Assembly: GCA_021397835.1 (NCBI GenBank)
Contig: JAJFZO010000878.1
Location: forward strand, 17,814-81,813
DNA: 64,000 nucleotides
Direction of reading: 5' to 3'
Source of the DNA: Moringa oleifera
Taxonomy: Eukaryota > Streptophyta > Magnoliopsida > Brassicales > Moringaceae
Shown: positions 63,290-64,000 of the stretch, piece after piece
How the letters are laid out: the number at the start of each line of letters is the position of its first letter
Numbering within the stretch: the stretch's first letter is position 1
Made by a program: the position numbers and the translations under genes
The notes under the pieces: model-generated
Told to the model about the DNA's origin: nothing
The model's database searches: none
The model's input: only the letters and a program-made list of their open reading frames with translations

Positions 63290-64000
63290 AACTCATCAAT
63301 CAAGTTACGAACGTTACTCATAATTTACTAATCAAGGTACGAATTCATAATAAAGTTACGAATTCCTAATGAAGTTACGAATTTTACTAACGATTTCATT
63401 ATACAAGTATCTTAGATACATAATCAAGTTACGAACGTTACTCATAATTTACTAATCAAGGTACGAATTCCTAATAAAGTTACGAATTTTAATATCGATT
63501 TCATATACAAGTATCTTAGATACATAATCAAGTTACAAACATTACTCATAATTTACTAATCAAGGTACGAATTCCTAATGAAGTTATGAATTTTAATATC
63601 GATTTCATATACAAGTATCTTAGATACATAATCAAGTTACAAACATTACTCATAATTTACTAATCAAGGTACGAATTCCTAATAAAGTTGCGAATTCTTA
63701 ATAAAATTACGAATTCCTAATGAAGTTACGAATTTTACTAACGATTTCATTATACAAGTATCTTAGATACATAATCAAGTTACGAACGTTACTCATAATT
63801 TACTAATCAAGGTACGAATTCCTAATGAAGTTACGAATTTTAATATCGATTTCATATACAAGTTTCTTAGATACATAATCAAGTTACAAACATTACTCAT
63901 AATTTACTAATCAAGGTACGAATTCCTAATAAAATTACGAATTCCTAATGAAGTTACGAATTTTACTAACGATTTCATTATACAAGTATCTTAGATACAT
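63290..64000 (+). repeat. Hierarchical 104-bp minisatellite 3' of E2
   Basis: The landmark CTTAGATACATAATCAAG starts at 63411, 63515, 63619, 63762 and 63866, and the next unit starts at 63990. Spacings are 104, 104, 143, 104 and 124. The longer spacings come from extra 19-20 bp sub-units of the type AATTCCTAATAAAGTTACG. The array runs off the window. Its GTTACG words are the reverse complement of the CGTAAC words in the upstream and intron repeats. Confidence 0.85.

Larger units (their letters stand above)
58266..64000 (+). mobile_element. Mutator-like element E2 with Ulp1-like gene (younger copy, cut by window end)
   Basis: Direct-orientation relative of E1, from GAAAATTCTTTTTTAATCACC at the left edge, through 1 kb of conserved upstream sequence, nine exons and a minisatellite-rich 3' flank that continues past the window. 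Coding parts and CG-containing repeats are better kept than in E1. The right terminus and any transposase gene lie beyond 64000. Confidence 0.7.

Overview
This is nuclear DNA of a flowering plant, most likely a eudicot. The evidence is split genes with GT-AG introns, plant-type transposons (CACTA and Mutator-like with Ulp1 genes), endogenous caulimovirid relics, and decayed copies of two plant host genes. Nearly every coding unit seen is broken. The window looks like transposon-rich, probably heterochromatic sequence swallowing two old host loci.

Positions 1-36000 are dominated by four GC-rich tandem arrays of a diverged repeat of about 180 bp (1066-6135 plus, 9181-12780 minus, 16691-19146 minus, and 19147-30535 plus). 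The last array is split by a 3.5 kb non-autonomous CACTA element at 21001-24535. The arrays are not independent: a block made of a non-coding segment, an AT-rich segment and the array occurs three times (A 6136-12780, B 15361-19146, C inverted from about 33640 leftwards) and matches unit by unit. Copies A and C also carry the 3' half of a viroplasmin/RNase H-type host gene. Copy C is joined to the 5' half, so 32588-35935 looks like the original, now pseudogenic, locus. Fragments of an endogenous caulimovirid polyprotein lie at the outer edge of two arrays (1-933 and 12781-13290).

Positions 36000-40590 hold a near-perfect E2F site upstream of the RNase H pseudogene and an ankyrin-repeat gene related to the EMB506/AKRP plastid family on the minus strand, with at least one frameshift.

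Positions 40591-64000 hold two related Mutator-like elements in direct orientation, each with a nine-exon Ulp1-like (DUF1985 plus peptidase C48) gene: E1 (from 40591, heavily decayed) and E2 (from 58266, much better preserved and running out of the window). Between them are a minus-strand MULE transposase relic with a SWIM finger (46442-47680), a 36-bp palindromic minisatellite, a decayed two-gene CACTA element on the minus strand (48378-54633), a fragment of a non-LTR-type RNase H with an internal tandem duplication, and a perfect 36-nt palindrome.

No tRNA, rRNA, CRISPR or intact host gene was seen. All boundaries and family names come from reading the sequence by eye, and no database search was run.
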